Origin: Dunaliella salina
Lineage: Eukaryota > Chlorophyta > Chlorophyceae > Chlamydomonadales > Dunaliellaceae
Assembly (NCBI GenBank): GCA_002284615.2
Contig: MU070217.1
Location: 112,259 to 122,964, forward strand
Direction of reading: 5' to 3'
Length of the DNA stretch: 10,706 nt
The notes below the pieces were generated by a model. That model was not told the origin of the DNA. It saw only the letters and a program-made list of their open reading frames with translations, and did not search any database. Both the position numbers and the translations under genes were made by a program. This document shows, one piece after another, positions 1-7,820 of this stretch; position 1 is the first letter of the stretch; each line of letters opens with the position of its first letter.

Positions 1-143
1 GGACTTCATCCTAAGGACAGCCAAGCAACCCTGCATACTCAGTTTGAGCCGGGGGGGCCCAAGGTGGGGGGCCAGGAATCAGTCAAAATCTCTGCCAGAA
101 TGGAATCCTCAGGAAGCCCTCCCCCGGCTTACCTGACCCACAG

Positions 144-261
144 CGATGGTTCAGCATTTCATCAGGAGCATTTCCTGGGGGTTCCGGGGGGCTGGGGTTG
201 TGGTCCAGCCAATCGCCCAATTTTGGCAGGGAAATGACGAGAAACCAAGGCTTTGCAATGT
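144..261 (+). CDS. Candidate internal exon, product unrecognised
   Basis: A 118-nt segment lies between a good acceptor (pyrimidine-rich stretch ending CCCACAG, to 143) and a consensus donor GTGAGT at 262. One frame is open throughout (two leading bases, 38 codons, two trailing bases). It contains the stretches SISWGFRGAG and QGNDEKPRL. These vaguely recall the end of the class II ProRS catalytic core (SWG...R followed by HGDDKG), which would suit the anticodon-binding domain encoded downstream, but the match is too weak to rely on. The next exon in phase was not found between 262 and 1848, so the link to the downstream gene is an inference. The opposite strand is also open here. Confidence 0.35.
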
Positions 262-618
262 GTGAGTGAATTGGAGAGCCAACTCAAGTGACCATTTTAA
301 TGAATCATTTTGTTGGAAAGCCGACAAGCTCATCTGTTGGAGTTCAATATCCAGTTCAAACTCATTTTGCATTTTGATGTCACTGATGAACCTGCTTGCA
401 TCAAAACTGAGTTTGCTGCCCTGTGCCAGGACCCTTTGTCCAGACAGCTCCCAGCCTTGAATGAGCCCCAGGAACGCGCACACCCACACCTGGGCCCCCA
501 CACTTGGCAGAGCACGCTTGAGTAACATATTAAACAACTCCTCATACTTAGCTTGTGGCCAAACACAGTGCTTGCCTGCTTTCCAGTTTTGCACCACTTT
601 TGCCTTGCAGATCCTCAT
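151..618 (-). CDS. Open reading frame of 155 codons, unrecognised
   Basis: ATG to TGA with no interruption and an in-frame TAG six bases before the ATG. The predicted protein is mixed in composition, with several Trp and Phe and a leucine- and glutamine-containing helical middle (ELDIELQQMSLSAFQQ). No signal peptide, metal site or known family motif is visible. An ORF of this length is about what chance could give once in a window of this size and base composition. It also overlaps the candidate plus-strand exon at 144-261. It may be a decayed transposon fragment or simply chance. Confidence 0.2.
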   Translation of the reverse strand: MRICKAKVVQNWKAGKHCVWPQAKYEELFNMLLKRALPSVGAQVWVCAFLGLIQGWELSGQRVLAQGSKLSFDASRFISDIKMQNEFELDIELQQMSLSAFQQNDSLKWSLELALQFTHTLQSLGFSSFPCQNWAIGWTTTPAPRNPQEMLLMKC

Positions 619-1848
619 GCTCTAAGTGCTTTGGGGCCAATTTTTACCCCCCCCCCCTTTTTTTCACTCCGACGGGTCAGGTTTGACACAAGAAGTACCT
701 GGGAGCCAAAAAATGGGGCCAATTCGGGTCAAAACATGCATCATGGCACCCAATTCGCAGGGAATGGCCAATTTTGGCCTAAAATGCCTCAAAATATGCC
801 CCTGGCTCACCTGCAACACCTCATCCCCACTTTTTTTGATGCAGAAGTGCCAAAAAAGTTACCCCAGACTATTCTGCATATAAAAAAAGGGGGAATTTGC
901 CTGCTTCATTATCTCCCTCTATTTTTGCCTAGCATGCCCAGCCTGACTCTTGGTTTTCAAAAGTTGTACTTCCTGACGTCTCCTGGTTGGATCGCAAAAA
1001 TTATCCATTGGGCCCTTGCTTGGCCACTTCGGGGAGTCTGACGGAAAACTTGCTTGGAAAACTTGTACCAGTCTTCCTGCCGCACCTTCCCACCAGCCCC
1101 ATCCCCCAAAAATTGTCTTAGCCCTCCTTTTATCTGGTTAAAGGACTATTTGCAAGCCGCTAACAGAAATAAGTAGCGCAAGATCCAAGATCCTGGTCAT
1201 AGCAGCATGCTCGACTCTGAACTTAAATTTCAGGTTTTTTCTCACATGAGTTTCTCAGGCCCTTTGAAGCCTCGGGAGCTCCACAGCAGATGTCATACTT
1301 GACCCCTTTTTGAGCATTGCCTTTCAATCTTATACCTTTGGATATATTTATTGAGCACGTAATTATGCAAGAGCACCCTGATTCTGGGCCAGATACAATG
1401 GGAGTAGCTAAGATCCTGCATGGCCCTGGGGAGAATTTCTGTTATCAAACCTTAGAGTCACGTAGCCAAGGAGAACCTTCCTCAACAGATTGTTGCGCTT
1501 GCTGACTTGGGTTTCTTAAACTAGTGTGTCAGACGTAAGCAAAATGGACTTTAAGATTCTTCAGTCAAGTGACTCCTGGGGTGTGCTTTTGTGCATGACT
1601 TCAGTTGGTGCATCAGGTGCAAAGGTGTGGGGTGCAGGGTGTGTTGAGGAAAAGGTGTATCAAATCCACCCAACCGTCAGGAAGTGACAGCCTGATGTTT
1701 TCTTGCATGGTGCACTTAGGATGGCAGTCTGTGGACTTGCAAGCAAATTGTGGGTGCTTGCAAGGACGGGTGCGCATGAACATCCGCAGCTCAGTTTTTG
1801 ACCCAGGACTCCGCTGCAATTTGCTGTTGTGGTGTAACTTGTATGCAG
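262..1848. other. Gene-poor stretch, probably intronic
   Basis: No exon with good borders and an open frame was found on the plus strand. It holds a homopolymer run C11 followed by T7 (647-664). Between about 630 and 790 the motif GGCCAATT or GGGGCCAATT recurs several times, including a small palindrome-like GGCCAATTTTGGCC. The donor-like GTAAGC near 1534 is preceded by stops in all three frames back to the nearest acceptor. Confidence 0.4.
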
Positions 1849-1895
1849 ATGGGTGGTGGATATGAAATGGAGCAGCTTCTAGCCTTGGTGCTGAG
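1849..1895 (+). CDS. Candidate exon A of the anticodon-binding-domain gene
   Basis: A 47-nt segment after acceptor TGTATGCAG (to 1848), ending in CTGAG before donor GTAAAG at 1896. Read from its first base it gives MGGGYEMEQLLALVL and then two bases of an Arg codon. The next candidate exon (2299) supplies the missing base, giving AGG. The call rests on phase agreement and splice borders only. The segment is short, and its ATG could be internal or a start. Confidence 0.28.
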
Positions 1896-1925
1896 GTAAA
1901 GGTGCAAGAAGGGGATTTGGGTTTT

Positions 1926-1939
1926 GGGGGGGGGGGGGG
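1926..1939. repeat. G14 homopolymer
   Basis: Fourteen consecutive G residues. In a plus-strand transcript this would sit in an intron. Such runs are prone to length error in sequencing. Confidence 0.9.
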
Positions 1940-2298
1940 TAATTGGCATAATGTCCACAGGTTTTGCCCTCCTGCAATACGGTCAAATACGAGAATTTCC
2001 ACCTGTTCCGACCTTTGTTCCAACCTTCTCAAATTCACTGTAAGGCTTGTTGTATTGACATAGCAGAAAACAAAAGGGATGGGCCAATGGAGGTCGTGGG
2101 TGGGTGTGGGTGGTTGGGCTGGGATAGGTAAGGACATCTTTGGGGGATGGGTAAGGGGGACCTTTGGGCGCTAACCTTTACTTCCCCTCAGGAGGCACTT
2201 CCCGGGAGCTGCTTTGAACGCACTCCTGTTTGATCATGAGTGTGCCTGCATTCACACTTGGGGTGGATATATTTTGAGGTATGCTTAGCAATCTGCAG

Positions 2299-2346
2299 GC
2301 AAACTGTGATCTCTATTGATGATTACCGCAGACCTGCTGACCCTTT
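2299..2346 (+). CDS. Candidate exon B of the anticodon-binding-domain gene
   Basis: A 48-nt segment after acceptor CAATCTGCAG (to 2298) and before donor GTGAGT at 2347. With one leading base it reads QTVISIDDYRRPADP and leaves two bases (TT), which the next exon completes to Phe. Phase fits exons A and C. The donor lies in the first copy of a 23-bp triplicate. Splicing at the second or third GTGAGT would carry the in-frame TGA formed at the first donor, so only the first gives an open frame. Confidence 0.38.
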
Positions 2347-2406
2347 GTGAGTGAATGAGCAGACCCTTTGTGAGTGAATGAGCAGACCCTTTGTGAGTGA
2401 ATGAGC
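2339..2406. repeat. 23-bp tandem repeat, three copies
   Basis: The unit AGACCCTTTGTGAGTGAATG plus AGC is repeated with no internal differences (CCCTTTG starts at 2341, 2364 and 2387). Each copy contains GTGAGT and ends in GAGCAG just before ACCC, so each carries a 5' splice-site consensus and an AG. Confidence 0.95.
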
Positions 2407-2459
2407 TTTTTACACTGTACTCTTCAGTGATAACAAGGGTTCCGTGCTAAGTTAAGCAG

Positions 2460-2511
2460 CCAAAAGTGGCATGCATCAGTTAGAACTTTACAGCAGCTGG
2501 AAGCGGCATGG
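2460..2511 (+). CDS. Exon C: start of HGTP anticodon-binding domain
   Basis: A 52-nt segment after acceptor GTTAAGCAG (to 2459) and before a strong donor GTGAGT at 2512. It takes one base into the split codon from exon B (giving Phe), then reads QKWHASVRTLQQLEAAW with no remainder. Followed directly by VALLLREN from the next exon, it forms the amphipathic helix (LEAA..VA.LLRE) that precedes the 'gi...iDd' strand in class II anticodon-binding domains. A smaller exon using the acceptor TTTACAG at 2493 would also keep frame, so the left border is less certain than the right. Confidence 0.5.
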
Positions 2512-2873
2512 GTGAGTATGAAAGCTTTCTGTGCACCAACCCAAGGAAGTAGACCTTCCCGGAACTGTCTCTTTTAGGGCAGGCCAATTCCATGCTGGAA
2601 TAACTTTATATTCCAATACTTCCCTTTGCCTCGATTGAAAAAAAGCTTGGCATGTGTACATGGAATTGGCCAACCCTGGTGGTCATGCTTTATGCCCACA
2701 ATTCTCCTCTTCGGGTGCTGGTGGCAAATTTGCAAATACTTTGCTTGGGCCAGAGCCCACATATGTACCACCACGAACCGCTGTCTGTGTAATGTTTCTT
2801 TCATCCAATAGCTCTTCCGGGTCCTGTCGTCCTTCCATTCAGGCCCTCATTACCTTGATACCCTAATTTGCAG

Positions 2874-2959
2874 GTTGCCTTGCTGTTACGGGAGAACAGC
2901 ATAGATACACACATTGATGATGCCAACTCCTACACGCCTGGCCAGAAGATGAAGTACTG
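2874..2959 (+). CDS. Exon D: HGTP anticodon-binding domain, ProRS-like
   Basis: An 86-nt segment between acceptor CCCTAATTTGCAG (to 2873) and donor GTAGGT at 2960. It reads VALLLRENSIDTHIDD then SYTPGQKMKY and two bases of a Trp codon, finished by the first base of exon E. The pattern LR...I.T.IDD...Y.PG.K...WE is the signature of prolyl-type anticodon-binding domains, whose beta-alpha fold recognises the tRNA anticodon in the cytosol or organelles. The HGTP fold also occurs in non-synthetase proteins such as POLG2 and NCOA5, so function is not proved. The frame is unbroken and both borders are good. Confidence 0.75.
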
Positions 2960-3047
2960 GTAGGTGGGCATGGTCAGATCTTTGCTGACTGGAATCGGAC
3001 CCACACGACTGCTCGACTGCTCCTGGCAAAGCAGGCAAAGGATTCGA

Positions 3048-3390
3048 TGGTTGCAGTGCCAGAAGACTTGGGAAATGGTTTTTGCAGTGCCAGTAATCCT
3101 ATGATGGCAGTGCCAGAAGGCTTGGGAAGGGGATCTAATGGTTGCAGTGCCAGAAGCCTTGGGAAGGGGATCTAATGGTTGCAGTGCCAGATGGCTTGGG
3201 AAGGGACCTTTGGGTTGCACTGCCAGTTGAGAAGGGATCCTGTGGTTGCAGTCCAAGAAGGCATGAGAATGTATCAGAAGGACCTGAGGGTTGCAGTGCC
3301 AGAAGGCTTAAGAAGGGATCATGTGATTGCAGTGCCAGAAGGCCTGGGAAAGGATCCGATGTATGTAGTGAGTGACAGAAGGCTTGGGGA
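3048..3390. repeat. Minisatellite with 37-bp unit, about nine copies
   Basis: The core GTTGCAGTGCCAGAAGGC, then TTGGGAAGGGGATCTAATG, recurs from about 3048 on. The best copies start at 3140 and 3177 (37 bp apart); others are 31 to 45 bp long with substitutions. Adjacent copies at 3107, 3140 and 3177 are nearly identical. It lies in the intron between exons D and E. The 37-bp period is not a multiple of three, so it is not expected to be coding, although both strands stay open for long stretches. Confidence 0.9.
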
Positions 3391-3639
3391 TCATGACCTG
3401 CACCAATGCAAGTGCGTACAGGGGCCTGTATCCAGCGGGCATGCCACACACTCTTGCGGTCCAAGCAACAAAGTCACTTCGAATGGGTTGTCAAAGGACA
3501 CAAACATGCATGCTGCTTGCCGCTATCCAACCCAAGGAAGGCTGCCTCAGCTTTTGCTGTTGTCTTCAAGTGCTCTGCATCTTAACCATTCATGCTTATG
3601 TGAAGCAGCTGGATGCCCACAGCATTACGTGTGCAGCTA

Positions 3640-3646
<7 letters not shown>

Positions 3647-3726
<80 letters not shown>
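3647..3726. repeat. (AC)40 dinucleotide microsatellite
   Basis: About 40 uninterrupted AC units, preceded by ACACAT. It ends 54 bases before exon E, inside the same intron as the 37-bp minisatellite. As RNA it would be a long CA-repeat near a 3' splice site, a context known in animals to influence splicing. Confidence 0.97.
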
Positions 3727-3727
<1 letters not shown>

Positions 3728-3780
3728 AACATGCACTAGCGTGCTGCCTGATCCCATGCGTGCGTTTTTGTCTGTATCAG

Positions 3781-3943
3781 GGAAACGGCTGGCGTGCTGG
3801 TGCGGGTGGAAGTAGGGCCCAAGGAAGCCCAGAACGGCACTGCTGTGGTTGCCCTGGCCAATGAGCCGGGGACAGTGGCAGCAAAGGAGACTGTCAATGT
3901 TGACCTGCAGCTGATGAAGGAGATCAGGGCCAAGCTGGAGCAG
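3781..3943 (+). CDS. Exon E: end of HGTP anticodon-binding domain
   Basis: A 163-nt segment between acceptor TTTTTGTCTGTATCAG (to 3780) and donor GTGAGT at 3944. Its first G completes Trp with exon D. It then reads ETAGVLVRVEVGPKEAQNGT and on through AKETVNVDLQLMKEIRAKLEQ minus the final residue's neighbours, ending exactly on the CAG codon. WE..GV..RVEVGPKE..NG matches the WE..G(V/I)P.R.EIGP.D motif of ProRS; the K-E-T-V-N-V then two helices are the domain's last elements. The usual Pro after GV is replaced by Leu. Phase 0 at the donor matches exon F. The 3' part and donor are duplicated just downstream. Confidence 0.8.
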
Positions 3944-4070
3944 GTGAGTGTGCTCAAGGTAGGCCAGGGCCAACGAGCCGGGCACTGTGGCAGCCAAGGA
4001 GACGGTCAATGTTGACCTGCAGCTGATGAAGGAGATCAGGGCCAAGTTAGAGCAGGTGAGTGTGCTCAAG
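3851..4070 (+). repeat. 112-bp tandem duplication covering the end of exon E
   Basis: 3851-3962 is repeated at 3963-4070 with a constant offset of 112 bases and only scattered substitutions (for example AATGAG to AACGAG, AAGCTGGAG to AAGTTAGAG). The second copy has its own intact end, GAGCAG before GTGAGT (4056). It lacks a strong acceptor. Because 112 is not a multiple of three, reading through from exon E puts it out of frame and gives a stop. Confidence 0.93.
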
Positions 4071-4096
4071 ATCTCAATGCGTTCAAGGAATCTGGG

Positions 4097-4158
4097 TCAG
4101 AAAGCGATAGGTATAACCATCATATGATCAGGAAGCGATAGGTATAACCATCATATGA
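4097..4158. repeat. 31-bp tandem duplication
   Basis: 4097-4127 and 4128-4158 differ at one base. Each contains AAGCGATAGGTATAACCATC followed by ATATGA. No function is apparent. Confidence 0.95.
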
Positions 4159-4417
4159 TAAAAGGTCTGAGCCAGCTTGCAGGATAGAAGGGCTGATTCT
4201 TTTTTTCTCAAAAGGGGTGTACAAAGAGTGTTTTGTAAGGTTGTGGAACATTGTGCATTGTCCTGGAACAAAAGACCTCGTGACAGATGCTGGGCTGCCT
4301 CTGTATGGTGTACAAGGTATGGCTGTTCAGGTCCAGAGGTGACTACCACCAAATGACTTCAAAATTTGGGTGATACTGGCATTTTGGTAAACATTAGGGG
4401 CTGCGTAGTCAGAACTT
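4159..4417. other. Intronic stretch without recognisable feature
   Basis: Only short ORFs occur on both strands. No splice-bordered open segment, RNA gene or further repeat was found. Confidence 0.4.
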
Positions 4418-4714
4418 GGAAATTTTGCTCAAGGAGTGATCTGGGGCCGCCCCCGGCTCAGATCGCTGCCATTTTCGCACTTTTTGAACCATGCCCTACC
4501 CGCCACTGACCCAAATCCCAATTTTTTTCTTTGTAGGGTGGAGGCAAGCATGACGCATGCAACAACCCAAACCTGGAGGAAATCCATGCAGTTCCAGGCT
4601 TCCTGTGCCCATAAATGTGTGGTTGTTCAGGGGTTTCAAGGAGCCACTCACACCAGATCCTCCACAAAAGATGTGGAAGCCACTCAGGAGACCCCAAACT
4701 CTGTCAGCCATGAG
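4418..4714. repeat. 297-bp direct repeat, copy 1
   Basis: The first of two direct copies, offset 334 bases with no net length change. It starts GGAAATTTTGCTCAAGGAG and ends TCTGTCAGCCATGAG. Near the left end, 4438-4464 is an imperfect inverted repeat (GATCTGGGGCC against GGCTCAGATC). A T-rich stretch ending TTTGTAG lies at about 4521-4543. No terminal inverted repeats or clear target-site duplications were seen. It could be a short non-autonomous element or a simple segmental duplication. Confidence 0.92.
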
Positions 4715-4751
4715 GGTACAAGTATGAAACATGGCGCACTACTTTGAATTA

Positions 4752-5048
4752 GGAAATTTTGCTCAAGGAGTGATCTGGGGCCGACCCCGGCTCAGATCGC
4801 TGCCATTTTCACACCCTTTGGACCATACCCTACCCGCCACTGACCCAAATTCCAAAAAAAAAAATTTGTTGGGTGGAGGCGAGCATGACACATGCAACAA
4901 CCTAAACCTGGAGGAAATCCATGCAGTTCCAGACTTCCTGTGCCCATAAATGTGTGGTTTTTTAGGGGTTTCAAGGAGCCACTTGCACTAGATCCTCCAC
5001 AAAAGATTGGAAGCCACTCAGGAGACCCCAAACTCTGTCAGCCATGAG
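4752..5048. repeat. 297-bp direct repeat, copy 2
   Basis: This copy diverges from copy 1 by roughly one base in ten. The T-run of copy 1 (AATTTTTTTCTTTG) is replaced by an A-run (CAAAAAAAAAAATTTG), and the left-end inverted repeat is kept at 4772-4798. The 37-bp spacer between the copies (4715-4751) is not repeated after copy 2, so the array is two units with the spacer lost or never duplicated. Confidence 0.92.
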
Positions 5049-5394
5049 TTCACGCAAAGGAGAGTGGCATGCAACAAAACAAAATCACCAGAAACCTGTA
5101 ATTCCATGTGCATGCAACATGCAAAGCATAGCAACGTGCATCAAGTACAGCACACAGCAGTCATGCATGTAAGGTCGTGTAAGGATGTCAGTGCCACCAC
5201 TTTCAAAGTTTGACTACCAGTCATGAGCTCATACATCAAGCTCACATAAACAAGGGTCACCCATAAAAATACAATTCCATGAGCCTTGTTGCAGGTGGTG
5301 CACGTGGTGTTGTACTGCGTAACAATGTGAAGACATGCAATATTGCCATCAATGCTCCATTCCTGAGCTGCAACCTTCTCCTGCTGCTCAAACA
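5049..5394. other. Spacer between direct repeats and antisense gene
   Basis: Rich in GCATGC/ATGCAA words (for example at 5067, 5110, 5117 and 5163) but with no ordered repeat. It is downstream of the minus-strand gene, so it may include that gene's 3' untranslated region. No poly(A) signal is clear. Confidence 0.35.
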
Positions 5395-5541
5395 TCAGTC
5401 ACTATCAGATTGGCTGCTGCTCTCGCTGCTGCTCTCATACATGCTCTGCGGCACTAGGGTGCAAGAGCGCCTAGGGCGGCTGACAGGTTGAGGGGAGGGC
5501 TGTGCCTGTGCTGGGGGTGGCAGTACTTGACCTCTGAGCTC

Positions 5542-5621
5542 TTGCTCTTGCTGCTGCTCCTGCTGCTGCTGCTGCTGCTGCTCTTGCTGCTGCTACTGCT
5601 GCTGCTGCTGCTGCTGCTGCT

Positions 5622-5704
<83 letters not shown>
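5542..5704. repeat. CTG/CAG trinucleotide tract
   Basis: Long CTG runs are broken at intervals by CTCTTG or CTCCTG (CAAGAG or GAG on the minus strand, giving Glu). The longest pure run is about 16 units next to 5704. On the minus strand it encodes the C-terminal polyglutamine of the antisense gene. The longest run is pure CAG, the kind that expands and contracts easily. A single CTA (TAG on the minus strand) breaks it at 5593. Confidence 0.95.
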
Positions 5705-5706
<2 letters not shown>

Positions 5707-6059
5707 GTTGCCCTTCTTCTGCTTGCGCTGGTCAGCCATGTCAGCTGCTGCGTCCGCGGATGCGTCGCGCGCCTGCGTGAGCTGTGCAGTGCTCCAACGT
5801 GCATCTAGCAACCTGTCAGTGACCTCTGCCAGGTTGAGCTTGCTGACTTCATCCTGTTGTGCCTCCAGCCTTTCGCGCATGCGCTTCACGGTGATCAGCT
5901 CCTTGCCGGGTGCACCCCCAAGGTGCTGACGCACTGCTTGCTTCAGCGCTTGCAGCTGCCCAGTGGTTTGCGCATGCTCCTGCTGCATGCTTTCAAGCAG
6001 GTTCTGCAGCTGCTGCTGTGCTTCCATGCTAAGCCCTTGCTGCTCCTTCAGTCGCTGCA

Positions 6060-6165
6060 GCTCTGCCACCTGCTGCCTGCGCTCCCCGGAGCGCCGCCTA
6101 TCTCTGCCGCGTGCTCTGCTTCCTGCTGCCGCCGCACCCCTGAGCGCCGCTCAATATCTGCCAAC
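6060..6165 (-). repeat. 53-bp tandem duplication within the antisense gene
   Basis: 6060-6112 and 6113-6165 align over their whole length (GCTCTGCCACCTGCTGCC against GCTCTGCTTCCTGCTGCC). In protein terms ERRSGVRRQQEAE (upstream copy) and RRRSGERRQQVAE (downstream copy) are the same segment in two frames. Since 53 is not a multiple of three, the duplication itself explains the frameshift. Confidence 0.85.
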
Positions 6166-6841
6166 AACTCCTCCTTTGCACCCCGAGTCATTATTGCGCT
6201 TTGCTGCTGCTGCTGCTGTTGCTGCTGCTGTGGCAGCGGCGGTGGTTGCTGTTGCTGCTGCAATGGATCAGGGGGGCCTGCGGTGAGAACTCGGAAGCCT
6301 GCAAAGGTGGATGTGCTGGCAGTGTGCTCTGACGGCTGTGGCGCTGGTGGCAGGGTTGGCGGCGCTAGTGGTTGCGTCTGCGGTGGTGGTGTTTACGGCT
6401 GCAGTGTTGCGGTGGTACTGGAGCTGCTGGTGCTGCTGGTGTTTGCGGCTGGTGGGCTGCTGGTGTTTGCGGCTGCTGTGCTGGTGTTTGCAGCTGCGGT
6501 GCTTGTGGTGGTGCTGGAGCTGCTGGTGCTGCTGCGCAAGTCCTGCACGCCCACAGCCCAAACTGCTGGTTGGCAGCCAGTTGGAAGACAGGTTGTAAGG
6601 GGGCGTTGAGCTGCTTGCTGCCCACCATGAGCCTTGCGCTACCGCTGCTTTGTGCCTGCCCTGCAGCTGGTGGCTGTTGCTCGCCCTCCACGAGTGTTAC
6701 CCTGGCCCATGCATCACTAAGCTTGCGTGCCTCAGGCTTCCCAGAGAAGCCACAGGTGCAGCAGCAGGCCAACTGAATGCGCTGCTCTTCTGGGACATGC
6801 TTGTACTGGTCGTGGTGGAGGGGATGCCTGTACCTTGGCAT

Positions 6842-7348
6842 CTGCAAGCAACAGTTACGACTCGCTGCTAAGAGGAAGTGGGCTGGTGCTTCATTGCTAG
6901 AGGCTGCACACACTATCCTATCCAGTGTGCAAGCACCTATGTTGACAATTGCACAGACACTCCGGTGTGTTTTGGTGCATTAGGTGTGCGCAACTCAATT
7001 TCCTGCCACAACACATTAGGCATGGGGGTTTAGAATGATGCGCAGTAGGGCACGGCAGTGGGAATTAGGTGACGGGTGTGTGCATGGGTGTCTGAAGCTG
7101 GTAGGCTACTCGTTTCCCTTGCACTTTTCCCTGCCTGCCCAGCTCCGATGCATCAAAGGCCAGGTCCGCACAGGTCGAGAGCCAAACAAGTTCTACAGGA
7201 TGCCCACATGTTTTCTCTGCGTGGCAACATCAAATCTATTTGGCGGGACTTGGCGTGGGGTGTGTCAGATGTGCTGCAGAGGTGTTCCCAAGGTCCAGGC
7301 GCGTGCATTTGAACCTCCTCAACTCACTTTCATGCTTGCTAAGTGCAG
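6842..7348. other. Region between antisense gene and next candidate, no clear gene
   Basis: On the minus strand this is probably intron upstream of the 6841 acceptor. On the plus strand a 163-codon ORF (7035-7526) covers part of it, but the product is Cys-rich without order. A good acceptor (CTTTTCCCTGCCTGCCCAG, near 7142) is followed by no matching consensus donor. Confidence 0.35.
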
Positions 7349-7743
7349 GTGTGCCCTGTGCAGGTCATCACAGGTGCATGTGTGTGCGCGCCTCCTCGTC
7401 TTCCACCTCAAGGCTTCTTACCGTCCCTACTGCTGCAGATGCTGCAATTTTAACACAGGACACCCTTCCACACACCTTGATGAAGGTCTGGGACAGGGTG
7501 GGGCAGGCTGTCCGAGCTGCTGCTGACTCCAGGGTCCTGCTCCTCCTTGCCGCTGCTGCTGCTGCTGCCGCTGCTGCTCCAGCTGTGTCAAGTCGCTGCC
7601 CCAAAATCAACAAAATGATTTATAGAATAACAAAGTCCAAACGTGTCCCAAAACCGGCGAGTTTGGCTGCCCGTGAAGCGAAGGGAAACAAGCCCGGCCA
7701 GTCAAACTGCCGAACACGACAGCTGGTGGACGGGGGCTCATAA
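7349..7743 (+). CDS. Candidate exon or ORF with alanine run, unrecognised
   Basis: After acceptor-like TGCTAAGTGCAG the frame is open to TAA at 7741. It contains DAAILTQDTLPHTLMKVW and VGQAVRAAADSRVLLLL, which look like amphipathic helices, then ten Ala from a GCT/GCC repeat (7546-7581) and a basic end (TKSKRVPKPASLAAREAK). No donor and no family motif were identified. The opposite strand is also open across the GCN repeat (7368-7613), so the coding strand is uncertain. Confidence 0.22.
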
Positions 7744-7820
7744 AACTGGTGCAGAACGACTTTTCAATTTGCATTTAATAAGTTCGATTTCTCAGCTTGA
7801 GCTCCACGTGTTTTTTTGAG

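Larger units (their letters stand above)
5395..6841 (-). pseudogene. Interrupted gene for a Pro/Gln-rich coiled-coil protein
   Basis: This minus-strand gene lies antisense inside the large plus-strand intron. The reading starts at 6841, after acceptor AACTGTTGCTTGCAG, with MPRYRHPLHHDQYK, then a cysteine cluster CCCTCGFSG. Pro/Ala/Gln repeats follow (unit near QPQTPA), then polyQ, a charged coiled coil (KEELLADIERR; AELQRLKEQQ; LQNLLESMQQEH; ERLEAQQDEVSKL), KQKKGNK, a polyQ tract with Glu interruptions, and a Ser/Asp tail ending SSSQSDSD before TGA at 5395-5397. One reading needs a 1-nt shift near 6396-6411, a second shift at the 53-bp duplication (6060-6165), and passage through TAG at 5593-5595. 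No family was recognised. It may be a pseudogene, or partly sequencing error or unrecognised introns. Confidence 0.55.

Noticed and set aside
3179..3815. Long plus-strand ORFs across the minisatellite and CA repeat (up to 186 codons)
   Set aside because: Their length comes from repeats that lack stops, ending in Thr-His runs from (AC)n. Exon E starts inside one of them in a different, supported frame.
3596..4069. 157-codon minus-strand ORF with Cys-Val run
   Set aside because: It is antisense to exon E and the CA microsatellite. Its apparent internal protein repeat is simply the 112-bp DNA duplication.
5488..5808. Plus-strand ORF encoding a polyleucine protein
   Set aside because: It is the opposite strand of the CTG/CAG tract. 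The minus-strand frame has non-repeat coding-like sequence on both sides; this one does not.
5857..6609. 250-codon plus-strand ORF rich in Cys and Gly
   Set aside because: It is a shadow of the GC-rich Gln/Pro-coding repeats on the minus strand. The composition is that of translated repeat, with no motif order.
7780..7800. tRNA B-box-like word AGTTCGATTTC
   Set aside because: No matching A box or cloverleaf arms could be found around it.
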